Assembly (NCBI RefSeq): GCF_002086795.1
Contig: NZ_MVIM01000006.1
Span: 62,001 to 126,000 of the forward strand
Source of the DNA: Mycolicibacterium tusciae
Lineage (GTDB): Bacteria > Actinomycetota > Actinomycetes > Mycobacteriales > Mycobacteriaceae
DNA: 64,000 bases
Direction: 5' to 3'
Shown here one piece after another: positions 41,288 through 50,056 of this stretch. The notes under the pieces were generated by a model. That model was not told where the DNA came from, made no database searches, and worked only from the letters and a program-made list of their open reading frames with translations. The stretch's first letter is position 1. Each line of letters opens with the position of its first letter. Position numbers and translations under genes: made by a program.

Positions 41288-42736
41288 ATGGGATCTAATT
41301 GGGCGGTGGACGTCACCGTGGTCGGCAGCGGACCGAACGGCTTGGCCGCCGCCGTCATCTGCGCGCGCGCCGGTCTGTCAGTGCAGGTGTTCGAGGCACA
41401 GCCGTCACTGGGTGGCGGCGCACGGACCCTCGCCGACCCCGAGTTCGGCGAGGTCTCCCACGATGTCTGTTCGGCCGTGCACCCGCTCGCGTTGGCTTCA
41501 CCGTTTTTGGCGGAATTCGATCTGCCCGCCCGCGGGGTGGACTTGCAGGTGCCCGCCGTCTCGTACGCCAATCCGCTTCCCGGTAAACCCACGGCGGTCG
41601 GCTATCACGATCTGGACCGCACCTGCGCGGAGCTGGTACACGGCGACTCGTGGCGGCGGCTGCTCGGCCCACTCACCAAGCGCGATGAGGGCGTCGTCGA
41701 CTTCCTCCTCGGGGACAAGCGCTCGCTCCCGCGCGATCTGATCGCCGCGGCGTACCTCGCGCGAAACATGCTCGAGCAGGGCACGCCGCTGTGGGGCAGG
41801 CTCACCGGTGCCGACGCGCGCGCCTTGTTCACCGGCGTTGCCGCACATGCCATCAACCGGATGCCGTCATTCGTCACCACCGGTGCCGGACTGATGCTGG
41901 CCACACTCGCGCACACCGTGGGCTGGCCCATCCCGGTGGGCGGCAGCCAGGCCATTCCCGACGCCCTCATCGCCGACCTGCGCGCACATGGCGGTGTCAT
42001 CACGGCGGGCGAAGCGGTCACCGAACCACCGGGCGGTGTAGTGCTTTTCGACACCGCGCCGACGGCGCTGTTATCCATCTACCGGAATGCAGTCCCCGCG
42101 CGATACGCAAAAGCTTTGCGGCACTATCGGTTCGGCCCGGGCGTGGCCAAGGTGGATTTCGTGCTGTCCGACGAGATTCCGTGGGCGGACCCACGTGCGG
42201 CCGATGCTCCGACACTGCACATGGGTGGCAGCCGAGAGCAGATGGCGCACGCCGAAAAGGAGATCGCCGCGGGCAGACATCCCGAATGGCCGATGGTGCT
42301 CGCCTCGCTGCCGCACCTGGCTGACCCGAACCGCATCGATGCGCAGGGGCGGCGGCCCCTATGGACCTATGCGCACGTGCCCCACGGCTCGCCGGTCGAC
42401 CAAGCCGAGACGATCACCCAGATCTTCGAGCGTTTCGCACCCGGCTTTCGCGACGTCGTCGTCGCGGTGCGATCGGTACCGGCCTCACGGTTGGCCGAAC
42501 ACAACGCCAACCTCGTCGGCGGCGACATCGGCGTCGGCGGCAACACGCTGCTGCACGCGCTCACCGGGCCGACACCGCGGCTCAACCCGTGGGCCACTCC
42601 GATTCCGAAGGTCTATCTCTGCTCGTCGGCGACACCCCCCGGCGGTGGTGTGCACGGTATGGCGGGCTTCTACGCGGCACGCACCATGCTGCGCCGCGAA
42701 TTCGGAATCAAAACGCTGCCCAGCCTCTCGCCGTAA
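41288..42736 (+). CDS. FAD-dependent oxidoreductase (phytoene desaturase-like)
   Basis: A 482-residue flavin amine-oxidase/phytoene-desaturase-like enzyme. The N-terminal dinucleotide loop is TVVGSGPNGLAAAVICARAG, followed by GGGARTLADPEFGE. The C-terminal FAD motif region is TPPGGGVHGMAGFYAA. The substrate is unknown: it resembles M. tuberculosis Rv2997, not a proven carotenoid enzyme. Start ATG 41288; its 5' end overlaps the serA promoter region. GTG starts a few codons later are possible. Confidence 0.88.
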   Translation: MGSNWAVDVTVVGSGPNGLAAAVICARAGLSVQVFEAQPSLGGGARTLADPEFGEVSHDVCSAVHPLALASPFLAEFDLPARGVDLQVPAVSYANPLPGKPTAVGYHDLDRTCAELVHGDSWRRLLGPLTKRDEGVVDFLLGDKRSLPRDLIAAAYLARNMLEQGTPLWGRLTGADARALFTGVAAHAINRMPSFVTTGAGLMLATLAHTVGWPIPVGGSQAIPDALIADLRAHGGVITAGEAVTEPPGGVVLFDTAPTALLSIYRNAVPARYAKALRHYRFGPGVAKVDFVLSDEIPWADPRAADAPTLHMGGSREQMAHAEKEIAAGRHPEWPMVLASLPHLADPNRIDAQGRRPLWTYAHVPHGSPVDQAETITQIFERFAPGFRDVVVAVRSVPASRLAEHNANLVGGDIGVGGNTLLHALTGPTPRLNPWATPIPKVYLCSSATPPGGGVHGMAGFYAARTMLRREFGIKTLPSLSP

Positions 42737-42773
42737 CCGGTTTTGCCGGAAATCGCCGGGGTACCCGGGCGAC

Positions 42774-42986
42774 ATGAGTTCGGAGTTTCACAAGGGCGAC
42801 AAGGTCCAATGGAGTAGCCACGGAAAGACCGTCACCGGGACTGTCGAGGAGAAGATCACCAGCGACCGCGAGACGGCGGGGCGGACGGTGCGAGCCTCAC
42901 CGGAAGAACCGCAGTACCGGGTGCGCAGCGATAAGAGCGGACGCGACGCCGTGCACAAACCGGACGCTTTGCAGCGGTCGAAGTAG
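42774..42986 (+). CDS. DUF2945-family small protein (Tudor-like fold)
   Basis: A 70-residue basic protein: FHKGDKVQWSSHGKTVTG, then VEEKITSDRE, then YRVRSDKSGRDAVHKPDAL. This pattern fits DUF2945, described as a hypervirulence-associated Tudor-like domain. Function unknown. ATG 42774 is the only sensible start. It is 37 nt after the FAD oxidoreductase; both are on the plus strand. Followed by 85 bp with no gene before the MerR regulator's stop. Confidence 0.8.
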   Translation: MSSEFHKGDKVQWSSHGKTVTGTVEEKITSDRETAGRTVRASPEEPQYRVRSDKSGRDAVHKPDALQRSK

Positions 42987-43071
42987 CTGCCTTCGAAAAG
43001 TGGCTCAACACAGTGGAATCCAAGGCCATGGGACAGATATCAGGCGTTGAGTCCCGCCCATATGACCGGTT

Positions 43072-43932
43072 CTAGTTCACCGCGGCGAAGTGGTCGACAG
43101 CTTCACGGAGGCTGTTCAGCCGCGACGCGTGAATCCGCTCGATCACCGCATCCCAGCCCGGACCGCCGACACTGACCGAGGCGTGCACGGCGAGGTCGTT
43201 GACCGTTTGGAAGTCAGCGGTGTCCTCGGTCTGTGACCACAACAGTGTCGCGACCGGTCGTCCTTTGCGCTGGACCGCATCGAGAAGCGCTGCCCGCGGG
43301 ACGTCCGCGCCGAGCATCAACGCACCGCGTCCACGTTCTGCAAGGGCCGCGCGCAGCGCTTCCAGTGCAAGAAAGTGCGTTTCGCGCGGCGTGCAGGCAA
43401 GAATGATGGACGCCGATTCTTCAGGCGCAGCAAGGGGATAACGCTGCAACGACCGTGTCACGGTCCACGACAGCGCATGCTCGACGTCGATGCAGCCCTC
43501 CCCCTGGGCCTGCCGTCGGGCGATATCGTCGAACGCCGGACGTATCAGTTGATCCCACGTGTCGAGCACACCGAAGTGGCGTAGATGACGATCGAGCAAC
43601 AGACCTGCGGTGAACACATCGAAATCGAAGGCGGAGTCGAGCAGCGCCGCGGAATCACCGCGGGACGGTCGTATCGAGTCGATCGCGGTTCGTGCCGCGC
43701 TGCGCGGGCTCGCACCCTCGACGATGAGTTCGTACATCCGCTGCGCAACCGCAATGTCGGTCTCGCTGTAGAGGCGATGCCGACCGGGGCTGTGTTCGGA
43801 CGGACCCACGCCGTACCGCTGGTTCCAGCTGCGCAGCGTCGCGGTAGGCACGCCAAGACGCTCAGCGACGACGCGGACGGTGTACAGGGGCTCGTCCGCG
43901 GTGACGCTCTCGGGCTTATTCGACGTGGTCAA
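43072..43932 (-). CDS. MerR-family regulator with CarH/LitR-like B12-binding module
   Basis: A 286-residue protein. The N-terminal MerR helix-turn-helix is YTVRVVAERLGVPTATLRSWNQRYG; SPGRHRLYSETDI is the wing. The C-terminal half resembles the B12-binding module of the photoreceptor CarH/LitR. Relative to T. thermophilus CarH, the Wx9EH motif appears as Gln141 ... Glu151-His152 (Trp replaced by Gln), and the DxHxxG motif as ETHFLA with His186 kept as a likely cobalt ligand. Start is TTG 43932, 7 nt after TATTCT; TTG 43983 gives a 17-residue extension. It is divergent from the 44044 gene and close to the FAD oxidoreductase. Confidence 0.8.
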   Translation of the reverse strand: MTTSNKPESVTADEPLYTVRVVAERLGVPTATLRSWNQRYGVGPSEHSPGRHRLYSETDIAVAQRMYELIVEGASPRSAARTAIDSIRPSRGDSAALLDSAFDFDVFTAGLLLDRHLRHFGVLDTWDQLIRPAFDDIARRQAQGEGCIDVEHALSWTVTRSLQRYPLAAPEESASIILACTPRETHFLALEALRAALAERGRGALMLGADVPRAALLDAVQRKGRPVATLLWSQTEDTADFQTVNDLAVHASVSVGGPGWDAVIERIHASRLNSLREAVDHFAAVN

Positions 43933-43939
43933 CCCCGCC

Positions 43940-43945
43940 AGAATA
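43940..43945 (-). promoter_or_regulatory. -10 element (TATTCT) of the MerR/B12 gene
   Basis: Minus-strand TATTCT, 7 nt before the TTG at 43932. GGGTAT occurs at 43958-43963, 43967-43972 and 44028-44033 and may be the regulator's binding sequence. Confidence 0.4.
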
Positions 43946-44043
43946 GAGCTTCGATCTGGGTATATGGGGTATTCAATGCACAATCGATGCAGAATTTTGC
44001 GCCGAACCGTGTCTCACCGCCCATATCGGGTATCTCTTTCGCC

Positions 44044-44466
44044 GTGACACAGCCCGAGAATCCCCGGCGACCGGCCGGCCTCGACGATGCAACGGTCGAA
44101 GCCGTCGGCACGGTTTCCGAGGCGCTCGAATTCGTGGAGCGCGCCCGCGGCCATCTGTATTCGTTCCATCAGCTGATGGGCCATGCCGATCTTCTGCTCG
44201 GCAAAGCCTGCGACCAACTGCGTGAGGCCGGGCACGGCGCAGTGGCCGACCGACTCGAGGACGAAGTCGTGGGCCGCAATGTCCTATACGGACGCTGGAC
44301 GTTCCAGATCGTCGAGGAGTTCGACGACAACTACTGGTCGTTGTTCCGTGACCATGAGCAACGCGTGCGTTCGGAGCTGCAACAGGGCGCGCGCCATGTG
44401 TTCGAGGCGGACATGAAGGAGCGGCGCCGCACCCACGGCAAGGCCGGCCACGAACGGCGTCCGTAG
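44044..44466 (+). CDS. Conserved hypothetical protein, helical
   Basis: A 140-residue soluble protein, rich in helices, of unknown function. Readable pieces are FVERARGHLYSFHQLMGHADLLLG, DEVVGRNVLYGRWTFQIVEEFDDNYW and the C-terminal VFEADMKERRRTHGKAGHERRP. The two His-containing helices suggest metal binding but no family is certain. GTG 44044 is chosen because the frame upstream overlaps the divergent MerR gene. It is divergent from the MerR regulator and lies 36 nt before the phosphoribosyltransferase-like gene. Confidence 0.7.
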   Translation: MTQPENPRRPAGLDDATVEAVGTVSEALEFVERARGHLYSFHQLMGHADLLLGKACDQLREAGHGAVADRLEDEVVGRNVLYGRWTFQIVEEFDDNYWSLFRDHEQRVRSELQQGARHVFEADMKERRRTHGKAGHERRP

Positions 44467-44489
44467 CGGCGTTCCCGCCCGCAAGCGAT

Positions 44490-44495
44490 TACGGT
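44490..44495 (+). promoter_or_regulatory. -10 element (TACGGT) of the phosphoribosyltransferase gene
   Basis: TACGGT, 7 nt before ATG 44503. Consistent with a leaderless transcript. Confidence 0.45.
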
Positions 44496-44502
44496 TTGCC
44501 AA

Positions 44503-44967
44503 ATGACCGATCGGGAAGAATTGTCGTGGGACCAGTTCGGTGCCGCGACACGGCAACTCGCCTCGGCCGTCGTCGACGACGGTTTCGCACCCGATCTCAT
44601 ACTCGCTGTGGCGCGCGGTGGGTTGTTCGTCGCAGGCGCGCTCGGCTACGCGCTGGAGGTCAAAAAGGTGCACATGATGAACGTCGAGTACTACACCGGC
44701 GTGGACCAGCGCCTGGATGCGCCTGTCCTGCTGCCTCCCCTGCCCGACGTCGCCGATCTGGGTGGTGCACGCATGCTGATCGCCGACGACGTCGCGGACA
44801 CCGGGGCGACACTGCGTTTCGTCCGCGACTTCTGCGCCGAACACGTCGCGGAGGTCCGCTGTGCCGTCGTCTACCAGAAGCCGCAGTCGGAAATCGATTG
44901 CGAATACGTCTGGCGCCGCACCGATTTGTGGATCGAATTCCCATGGACCGGGGCGATTCCGGTGTAG
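44503..44967 (+). CDS. Phosphoribosyltransferase-family protein
   Basis: A 154-residue type I phosphoribosyltransferase. The PRPP motif is ARMLIADDVADTGATLRFV and the active-site flexible region is LAVARGGLFVAGALG. Such small enzymes salvage purines (hypoxanthine/xanthine type), but the base specificity is not readable. ATG 44503 has TACGGT 7 nt upstream. It is convergent with ilvC, leaving about 42 bp. Confidence 0.85.
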   Translation: MTDREELSWDQFGAATRQLASAVVDDGFAPDLILAVARGGLFVAGALGYALEVKKVHMMNVEYYTGVDQRLDAPVLLPPLPDVADLGGARMLIADDVADTGATLRFVRDFCAEHVAEVRCAVVYQKPQSEIDCEYVWRRTDLWIEFPWTGAIPV

Positions 44968-45009
44968 CCAGTTGCGATGAGCGCGACCGGCCACACCGAA
45001 ATCACACGG

Positions 45010-46062
<1,053 letters not shown>

Positions 46063-46569
46063 TTATTTGACGGTGCCGATGCCGCGCGGACCGCGCGACA
46101 GCGACACCACACCGGACTGCACGAGCTCGCGGATTCCATACGGCTCCAACACCCGCAGCAGTGCCTCGAGCTTCTCGGGGGTGCCGGTCGCCTCGACGGT
46201 CAGCGACTCTGTAGAGACATCAACGACCTTGGCGCGGAAGAGATTCACTGCCTCGATGACCTGGCTGCGCGTGGATGCATCGGTGCGCACCTTGATGAGC
46301 GCCAACTCCCGAGCGACCGCATTGTCCTCGTCCTGTTCGACGATCTTGATCACGTTGACCAGCTTGTTGAGCTGCTTGGTGATCTGCTCGAGCGGTGAGT
46401 CCTCGACACTCACCACGATCGTCATCCGGGACATGTCCTTCTGCTCGGTCGCACCGACCGCGAGTGACTGAATGTTGAAGCCACGCCGTGAGAACAGCGA
46501 TGCGACGCGTGCCAGCACGCCGGGCTTGTCCTCGACGAGCACCGACAGGGTGTGGGTGTTGACGGCCAT
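46063..46569 (-). CDS. ilvN: Acetolactate synthase regulatory subunit
   Basis: Binds IlvB and confers valine feedback. The N-terminal ACT domain is THTLSVLVEDKPGVLARVASLFSRRGFNIQSLAVG; the C-terminal domain covers the rest of the 168 residues. Its ATG overlaps the ilvB stop codon by one base (TGATG), so the two subunits are made in a coupled fashion. Confidence 0.96.
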   Translation of the reverse strand: MAVNTHTLSVLVEDKPGVLARVASLFSRRGFNIQSLAVGATEQKDMSRMTIVVSVEDSPLEQITKQLNKLVNVIKIVEQDEDNAVARELALIKVRTDASTRSQVIEAVNLFRAKVVDVSTESLTVEATGTPEKLEALLRVLEPYGIRELVQSGVVSLSRGPRGIGTVK

Positions 46570-48422
46570 CAGGCGTGTCCCTCTTCGTTGTCGAACAGCG
46601 GGCGGATACCGCGCGCGGCCTGGATCTCGTCATTGCTGGTGCCTGCGGCCACCATCGGCCACACCTGCGCGTCGGCGCCGACGATGAAGTCGATGACGAC
46701 GGGACGGTCGTTGATCTCCCGTGCCTGCTGGATGACGGACTCAACGTCTTCGGCACGCTCACAACGCAACCCGACACAGCCGAGGGCCTCGGCCAGCTTG
46801 ACGAAGTCCGGGATGCGATGTGAATGCGTGGCGAGATCGGTTTGGCTGTAGCGCTCCTCGTAGAAGAGCGTCTGCCACTGCCGCACCATGCCCAGATTGC
46901 CGTTGTTGATGATCGCGACCTTGATCGGCGCGCCCTCGACGGCGCACGTCGCCAGTTCCTGATTGGTCATTTGGAAGCAGCCGTCGCCGTCGATCGCCCA
47001 CACCTCGGCATCGGGGCGACCGAACTTGGCCCCCATCGCGGCCGGAACCGCGAAGCCCATGGTGCCGAGACCGCCCGAGTTCAGCCAGGTTTTCGGCTTC
47101 TCGTACTTGATGAACTGCGCGGCCCACATCTGGTGCTGCCCAACGCCTGCGACGTACACCGCGTCCGGGCCCGCGATCTTGCCCAGGGTCTCGATGACGT
47201 ACTCGGGCGAGAGGCTGCCGTCGCTCTGTGCGCCGTAGCTCAATGGGTAGGTCGACTGCACGCCGCGCAGATACTCCCACCATTTGTCGGTCTTGATCGA
47301 ACCGATGCTGCCGTCGCGCCGCAGCACCTCGATCAGGTCGGTGATCACCGCTTTGACGTCACCGACGATCGGCACGTCGGCGTGGCGGTTCTTACCGATC
47401 TCGGCCGGGTCGATGTCGGCGTGGATCACCTTGGCTTCCGGCGCAAAGGAATCCAGCTTGCCGGTCACCCGGTCGTCGAACCGCGTGCCCAACGCGATCA
47501 GCAGATCGCTGCGCTGCAGAGCGGCCACCGCGGCCACCGTGCCGTGCATCCCCGGCATGCCCATGTTCTGCGGATGGCTGTCCGGGAACGCGCCGCGGGC
47601 CATCAGGGTGGTGACGACCGGGATCCCGGTCAGCTCGGCCAGATTCAGCAGTTCGTCGGTGGCCTCGCCGCGGATCACGCCGCCGCCCACATACAGCACC
47701 GGCCTGCGGGCCGCCGCGATCAGTTTGGCGGCCTCACGAACCTGGCGATTGTGCGGCTTGGTGTTCGGCTTGTAACCGGGCAGATCGATCTGCGGCGGCC
47801 AGCTGAACGTGCACTGCCCCTGCAGCACGTCCTTCGGGATGTCGACGAGCACCGGGCCCGGGCGGCCTGTCCGCGCGATGTGGAACGCCTCGGCCATCAC
47901 CCGTGCGATGTCGTCGCCGTCGCGGACCAGGAAGTTGTGCTTGGTGATGGGCATCGTGATGCCGGAGATGTCGGCTTCCTGGAACGCGTCCGTGCCGATC
48001 AGCGCGCGCCCGACCTGCCCGGTGACCGCGACGACGGGGATCGAGTCCATGTAGGCGTCGGCCAGCGGAGTGACCAGGTTGGTCGCACCCGGACCCGACG
48101 TCGCCATGCACACACCGACCTTGCCGGTGGCGTGTGCATAGCCGCTGGCGGCGTGGCCCGCCCCCTGCTCGTGGCGCACCAGGATGTGGCGCAGCTTCTG
48201 CGAGTCGAAAAGCGGGTCGTAGACCGGCAACACGGCACCGCCGGGGATGCCGAAGATCGTGTCGACGTCGAGTTCCTCCAGCGACCGGATTACTGCCTGC
48301 GCTCCGGTGAGCTGGTGCGGCGCAATGCGTTTGGACGGCGCCGAGCTGGGCTTGGGCGCGGCATGTTTCCCGTTCGGCGCGGTCTCCGACTGCTCGGGCG
48401 GTCGCGTGGTGGGTGCGCTCAC
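46569..48422 (-). CDS. ilvB: Acetolactate synthase catalytic subunit
   Basis: Thiamine-diphosphate enzyme forming acetolactate or acetohydroxybutyrate, first step of valine, leucine and isoleucine synthesis; target of sulfonylurea-type inhibitors. The 617 residues have [12 protein letters not shown] with the catalytic Glu, and the ThDP motif [19 protein letters not shown] ... [12 protein letters not shown]. The N-terminal 40 or so residues are low complexity. Expression is probably controlled by the attenuator at 48480-48606. GTG 48422 is the start. Confidence 0.97.
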   Translation of the reverse strand: MSAPTTRPPEQSETAPNGKHAAPKPSSAPSKRIAPHQLTGAQAVIRSLEELDVDTIFGIPGGAVLPVYDPLFDSQKLRHILVRHEQGAGHAASGYAHATGKVGVCMATSGPGATNLVTPLADAYMDSIPVVAVTGQVGRALIGTDAFQEADISGITMPITKHNFLVRDGDDIARVMAEAFHIARTGRPGPVLVDIPKDVLQGQCTFSWPPQIDLPGYKPNTKPHNRQVREAAKLIAAARRPVLYVGGGVIRGEATDELLNLAELTGIPVVTTLMARGAFPDSHPQNMGMPGMHGTVAAVAALQRSDLLIALGTRFDDRVTGKLDSFAPEAKVIHADIDPAEIGKNRHADVPIVGDVKAVITDLIEVLRRDGSIGSIKTDKWWEYLRGVQSTYPLSYGAQSDGSLSPEYVIETLGKIAGPDAVYVAGVGQHQMWAAQFIKYEKPKTWLNSGGLGTMGFAVPAAMGAKFGRPDAEVWAIDGDGCFQMTNQELATCAVEGAPIKVAIINNGNLGMVRQWQTLFYEERYSQTDLATHSHRIPDFVKLAEALGCVGLRCERAEDVESVIQQAREINDRPVVIDFIVGADAQVWPMVAAGTSNDEIQAARGIRPLFDNEEGHA

Positions 48423-48479
48423 GATGTTCTCTCTCTGTTCCTGGTTGTTTCTAGGATCTCAAATCGGTGGTGGGGCAAG

Positions 48480-48514
48480 AAAAAACCCCCGTCAGCTGGG
48501 CTGCTGTACGAGGG
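48480..48514 (-). terminator. Intrinsic terminator (attenuator) of the ilvB leader
   Basis: Minus-strand stem CCCTCGT/ACGGGGG (48508-48514 with 48486-48492, one T-G pair) with an inner CAGC/GCTG stem, followed by six T (48480-48485). It lies between the leader peptide and ilvB, where an attenuator is expected. Confidence 0.8.
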
Positions 48515-48534
48515 TCGCGCGTCGATGCTGTTGG

Positions 48535-48606
48535 CTATGCCCGGGCGAGGGCTAGCGCGGCATCAACGCGCTTCCCAATTACTACGAGCAATCCCGGGGC
48601 CTGCAT
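48535..48606 (-). CDS. ilvBNC leader peptide
   Basis: A 23-codon frame starting ATG 48606. Residues 6-10 read Leu-Leu-Val-Val-Ile, and further Leu and Val codons follow; the stop is TAG. All three end products of the pathway are sampled, as expected for a ribosome-stalling leader. The stop is 20 nt before the terminator stem. The ATG begins 8 nt after the TACCGT -10, so the leader is translated almost from the 5' end. Confidence 0.82.
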   Translation of the reverse strand: MQAPGLLVVIGKRVDAALALARA

Positions 48607-48614
48607 AACACCTG

Positions 48615-48644
48615 ACGGTAGCCTCCGCACAGGTCAACGGTCAA
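48615..48644 (-). promoter_or_regulatory. Promoter of the ilvBNC leader
   Basis: TTGACC (48639-48644), an 18-bp spacer and TACCGT (48615-48620) on the minus strand. A good sigma-A-type match. Transcription would begin at or just before the leader-peptide ATG. Confidence 0.7.
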
Positions 48645-48650
48645 ATTCCC

Positions 48651-48671
48651 GGCACCCTGCCGCAGGGTGCC
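48651..48671. promoter_or_regulatory. Perfect 9-bp inverted repeat between ilvB leader and cfp6
   Basis: GGCACCCTG-CCG-CAGGGTGCC. It lies immediately upstream of the ilv -35 box and 12 bp before the cfp6 start. Candidate operator for either gene; could also be a small cruciform. Confidence 0.6.
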
Positions 48672-48682
48672 AAAATGGCCAT

Positions 48683-49072
48683 GTGAGTGCCGACACCGAT
48701 CAACAGCCCGTCGTCATCCGGATTTCCCCGATGGCACATTTTGCGGTCGGATTCTTCACACTGGGCCTGCTGGCGGTGATTCTCGCCGGTCCGCACTGGG
48801 TTGCGCTCCTGCTCGTCATCCCGATTTTGCTGTCGGTCGCGGTGGTCAGGTACCGCACGATCGCCGACAGCGCGACGGTGACCGCTCGGACACTGCTTGG
48901 CAGCCAGACCGTCGGCTGGGATGACATCGACGGCCTGCGGTTCGGCAGGTCGTCCTGGGCGACGGCGCAACTCAAAGACGGCAGCGAACTCCAGCTCCCC
49001 GCGGTGACGTTCGCGACGTTGCCGCAGCTCACCGAGGTGAGCGCGGGCCGGGTGCCCAACCCCTACGCGTAA
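48683..49072 (+). CDS. cfp6: PH-domain membrane protein, CFP6-like antigen
   Basis: A 129-residue protein like M. tuberculosis CFP6 (Rv3004). Two hydrophobic segments (about residues 18-50) are followed by a PH-like beta domain (SATVTARTLLGSQTVGWDDIDGLRFG ... LQLPAVTFATLPQL). Function unknown; it was first seen in culture filtrates. GTG 48683 is chosen; the upstream open frame runs through the ilv leader and is not coding. It is divergent from ilvBNC and convergent with doxX. Confidence 0.88.
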   Translation: MSADTDQQPVVIRISPMAHFAVGFFTLGLLAVILAGPHWVALLLVIPILLSVAVVRYRTIADSATVTARTLLGSQTVGWDDIDGLRFGRSSWATAQLKDGSELQLPAVTFATLPQLTEVSAGRVPNPYA

Positions 49073-49076
49073 CGCG

Positions 49077-49916
49077 CTAACCCAGCGGATTGCCGCCGTT
49101 GAGCAGCACCCAGGCCGCGACACCGACACCGACCGCAAGCAGCAACGCGATGAACGAGCCGACGAACGGACGTCGGGCCCAGCCGCGTCCTGCGTCGAGA
49201 CCGTACCGGCCGGGACCGGTCAGGATGAGCGCCGCCACCGCGCCCGCCAGGAACACCTTGTATTCGTGGCCATCGGTGAGGAACAACGCCAGCCTGGCCT
49301 CTTCGTGGGCCGCCATCGCCTCCGCGAGCAGGCCGGTCACCAGGTATGCCAGCGCGCCGGCCGCCGCCACCGGGGTGAACAGACCGAGCACCAGCAGCAG
49401 GCCCGCGGCGATCTGACCAAAGGTCGTGACGTAGGTCAGGATGTCGGCGTATTTGAAGCCCATCGCGCTCAGCGAATCGCCCCAGCCGTCCAGGCCGGGA
49501 CCGTCGAACAAACCGAAGGCCTTCTGCAGTCCGTGTGCGATCAGGATCGCACCGATGCCGAGGCGCAAGAAGAGAAGACCGAGATCCTGGGTGCCGCGGC
49601 GGTCATCGCCCCGGGTGTGAGCGTCGATATCCGGCCCGTACTCGGCCGGGTCTGCTCCGTACGGGGACAGGGAATGCCGACCGCCCGGCTGGACGTACGG
49701 CAGCGGTTCGGGCTCGTTGAGCAGCCCGAAGCCGCCGGCGGTTTCGGAAGAAGACCGGCCGGAGTCGTACGGCGGGATCGCCGTCGTTTCGAAGTCGCCG
49801 GCGTAATTCGCGGACGGAAGATCGTCCTCGGGGTCGACCAGGCTCGCCGACATGGGGCGCCCGGCCGCGTCGTCGGGCCGCTGCCACGCGCTTGGGTCGT
49901 GGGGTTGACTGGTCAC
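49077..49916 (-). CDS. DoxX-family membrane protein
   Basis: A 279-residue protein with a polar, disordered N-terminal 105 residues and four membrane helices (DLGLLFLRLGIGAILIAHG onward). In M. tuberculosis the DoxX of this position (Rv3005c) forms a membrane oxidoreductase complex with SodA and SseA. GTG 49916 follows TACGCT by 7 nt (leaderless). It is divergent from lppZ and convergent with cfp6. Confidence 0.9.
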   Translation of the reverse strand: MTSQPHDPSAWQRPDDAAGRPMSASLVDPEDDLPSANYAGDFETTAIPPYDSGRSSSETAGGFGLLNEPEPLPYVQPGGRHSLSPYGADPAEYGPDIDAHTRGDDRRGTQDLGLLFLRLGIGAILIAHGLQKAFGLFDGPGLDGWGDSLSAMGFKYADILTYVTTFGQIAAGLLLVLGLFTPVAAAGALAYLVTGLLAEAMAAHEEARLALFLTDGHEYKVFLAGAVAALILTGPGRYGLDAGRGWARRPFVGSFIALLLAVGVGVAAWVLLNGGNPLG

Positions 49917-49923
49917 GACCCCC

Positions 49924-49929
49924 AGCGTA
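49924..49929 (-). promoter_or_regulatory. -10 element (TACGCT) of doxX
   Basis: Minus-strand TACGCT, 7 nt before the doxX GTG. Probable leaderless promoter. Confidence 0.45.
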
Positions 49930-50043
49930 AGGGCTGTTCGCCTGTGACCCGAGGATTGGCGCGGTGCTTTCTGGCCACCATTTCGCGGGCCTTCTCCATG
50001 TGCGACGCAAGCACGTGCGTGGCGCGCACCACCGAACGATCCG

Positions 50044-50049
50044 TAATCT
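50044..50049 (+). promoter_or_regulatory. -10 element (TAATCT) of lppZ
   Basis: TAATCT, 7 nt before ATG 50057. Supports that ATG over the in-frame ATG at 50075. Confidence 0.5.
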
Positions 50050-50056
50050 GGCTCGC

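Noticed and set aside
46824-48608. Open frame of 594 codons antisense to ilvB
   Set aside because: It mirrors the codon bias of ilvB and covers the attenuator; no family similarity.
48423-48682. T-box riboswitch upstream of ilvB
   Set aside because: No T-box or stem I features; the leader peptide with Leu/Val/Ile codons explains the region.
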